IMG/VR virus record: IMGVR_UViG_3300028829_006578
Coordinates: 1 to 22,677 of that record
Source of the DNA: a virus
Reading direction: 5' to 3' (one strand)
DNA: 22,677 bases
The first letter of the stretch is position 1; the number at the start of each line of letters is the position of its first letter. The notes under the pieces were generated by a model. The model was not told where the DNA came from, searched no databases, and saw nothing but the letters and a program-made list of their open reading frames with translations. The position numbers were made by a program, and so were the translations under genes. Below, piece by piece: positions 21,793-22,677 of this stretch.

Positions 21793-22677
21793 TGACGAAT
21801 CTCCATGAGTATCATACTCGCATGTGAAGCGAATCGTGAATCATAGTTAAAAAAGTAGCCAGCAGAATTATTATCACAATAATGATAAAGTTCATAAGAA
21901 CACTGAACTGAATCTGTATTTGGAAAATCAGTTGTTGTATAACTTCCTAAGGAAGGAACATATCCAGTATTGATGTAAGTTGAATGAATGTGTAAATTCG
22001 ATGTTGCTGGACCAGTTCGAATAACTTTAAAGGCATTATGATAAAGATTATTTGCTGCGATTCCAAAAGTACACCAAATAACAATTTTACTATTATTATA
22101 CTTTGGTGTAATATCAATACTAAGTCCAGTAGGAAGCCAGGTATCTAAACTGATACTGGAAATTTCAGAATCTACTACAGCATGTTTACACTCGATCACG
22201 TGCCCCGCAGGAAACGAAACATTCTCCGTCAATGCTCCATTCTGCATCATCACATTGTCTTCTAAGTCTCGTATCTCTTTGATTCTTAAAATACTAGGCA
22301 TTAGTTCTCCAATGCCATTTTCGGTCAAAGCAATTGAATCCAATGAGATTGAATTTGCTGTAACTTCAACTGCTTCAATTGGTATTGAATTTGCTGTAAC
22401 TTCAACTGCTTCAATTGGTATTGAATTTGCTGTAAGTTCAACTGCTTCAATTGGTATTGAATTTGCGGTCAAAGCAATTGAATCCAATGAGATTGAATTT
22501 TCGGTCAAAGCAATTGAATCCAATGAGATTGAATTTGCTGTAACTTCAACAGCACTTAAAGGAATGCTGTTATCGATTAGATTGAGTTTGCTTACATCAA
22601 TTGAATTGTCTAAAATGATTGAAACTTCTGTGCGATATTCAAATGCTACAATATCACCCACCTCTGCATTTTCACTT
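21789..22677 (-). CDS. Repeat-rich tail-fibre protein, 5' end outside window
   Basis: The frame is open to the window edge, so the gene starts further right; the GTG at 22661 is probably internal. About 295 residues are visible. An array of eight 12-residue units (xNSIPIEAVEVT type) fills the first third. Next come a linker, LRIKEIRDLEDNVMMQNGAL, and a C-terminal beta domain (LSIDITPKYNNSKIVIWCTF, AFKVIRTG, ending SMILMEIRQ). That end type, with an ITP..NSK strand and a final LMEI strand, is common at the tips of phage fibres. The repeat family is shared with the 480-aa protein at 19348-20790. Confidence 0.78.
   Translation of the reverse strand, partial: SENAEVGDIVAFEYRTEVSIILDNSIDVSKLNLIDNSIPLSAVEVTANSISLDSIALTENSISLDSIALTANSIPIEAVELTANSIPIEAVEVTANSIPIEAVEVTANSISLDSIALTENGIGELMPSILRIKEIRDLEDNVMMQNGALTENVSFPAGHVIECKHAVVDSEISSISLDTWLPTGLSIDITPKYNNSKIVIWCTFGIAANNLYHNAFKVIRTGPATSNLHIHSTYINTGYVPSLGSYTTTDFPNTDSVQCSYELYHYCDNNSAGYFFNYDSRFASHASMILMEIRQ
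22323..22610. repeat. 36-bp tandem repeat array in a fibre gene
   Basis: Eight consecutive 36-bp units encode the 12-residue motif. Two unit types alternate in blocks: one gives ANSIPIEAVEVT, the other (A/E)NSISLDSIALT. Several copies are identical or differ at one base, so the array is young or homogenised by recombination. The period is a multiple of three, so unit changes preserve the frame. Confidence 0.9.

Noticed and set aside
22310-22620. Possible CRISPR array
   Set aside because: The repeats are directly tandem, in frame, without unique spacers, and encode a fibre protein.

Overview
The window is AT-rich and gene-dense. Genes are separated by a few bases or overlap as ATGA, and many are small and anonymous. 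The minus strand carries a long run of tail-fibre genes. GATAAATA boxes, which resemble the late-promoter core of T4-like phages, sit upstream of genes on both strands. I read this as part of a tailed, probably T4-like, marine phage genome. The gene style (Fe-S carriers, a DUF3310 gene, Mtd-type and collar-type fibre proteins) recalls phages of marine Alphaproteobacteria, but the host is inferred and not shown by the sequence.

Plus strand, 1-4.9 kb: auxiliary and small phage genes. They are the end of an A-type Fe-S carrier gene, a Bax-inhibitor-1-like seven-helix membrane protein, an IscU scaffold gene interrupted by a 156-residue mini-intein, a free-standing degenerate Hint (intein-like) protein, two hypothetical genes and a second A-type carrier. 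A sigma70-type promoter then starts a run of small genes: a hypothetical gene, DUF3310, a 41-aa lipoprotein, a coiled-coil protein and a 34-aa membrane protein. A UUCG hairpin closes this run just before an SPPYY-type DNA methyltransferase at 5.0-6.2 kb.

Plus strand, 6.2-11.2 kb: a secreted BMP/PnrA-type substrate-binding protein gene is split by a complete group II intron (6507-9362). The intron has GUGCG at its 5' end, a 34-nt domain V, a domain VI with a bulged A, and encodes a reverse transcriptase/maturase with a decayed HNH tail. Removing the intron joins the two halves of the gene in frame through a conserved family motif. Four small genes follow, at least two of them for membrane proteins.

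Minus strand, 22.7-11.2 kb: host-recognition genes, transcribed right to left. They include fibre proteins with 12-residue and 20-residue repeats, NG-repeat and Mtd-N-type fibre proteins, two tandem proteins made of RCC1 beta-propeller repeats, two collar-domain proteins (one with a His-rich insertion), an accessory or assembly protein, a distal fibre protein, and a flavodoxin-fold oxidoreductase at the far end. A small fibre-associated gene near 21.7 kb looks broken by an internal deletion. The two gene blocks converge and overlap by 22 bp at 11.21 kb.

The strongest observations are two self-splicing elements in auxiliary genes, one acting in RNA (the group II intron) and one in protein (the intein at the catalytic Cys of IscU). 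Next come the phage Fe-S module, the paired RCC1 fibres and the repeat-built fibres.
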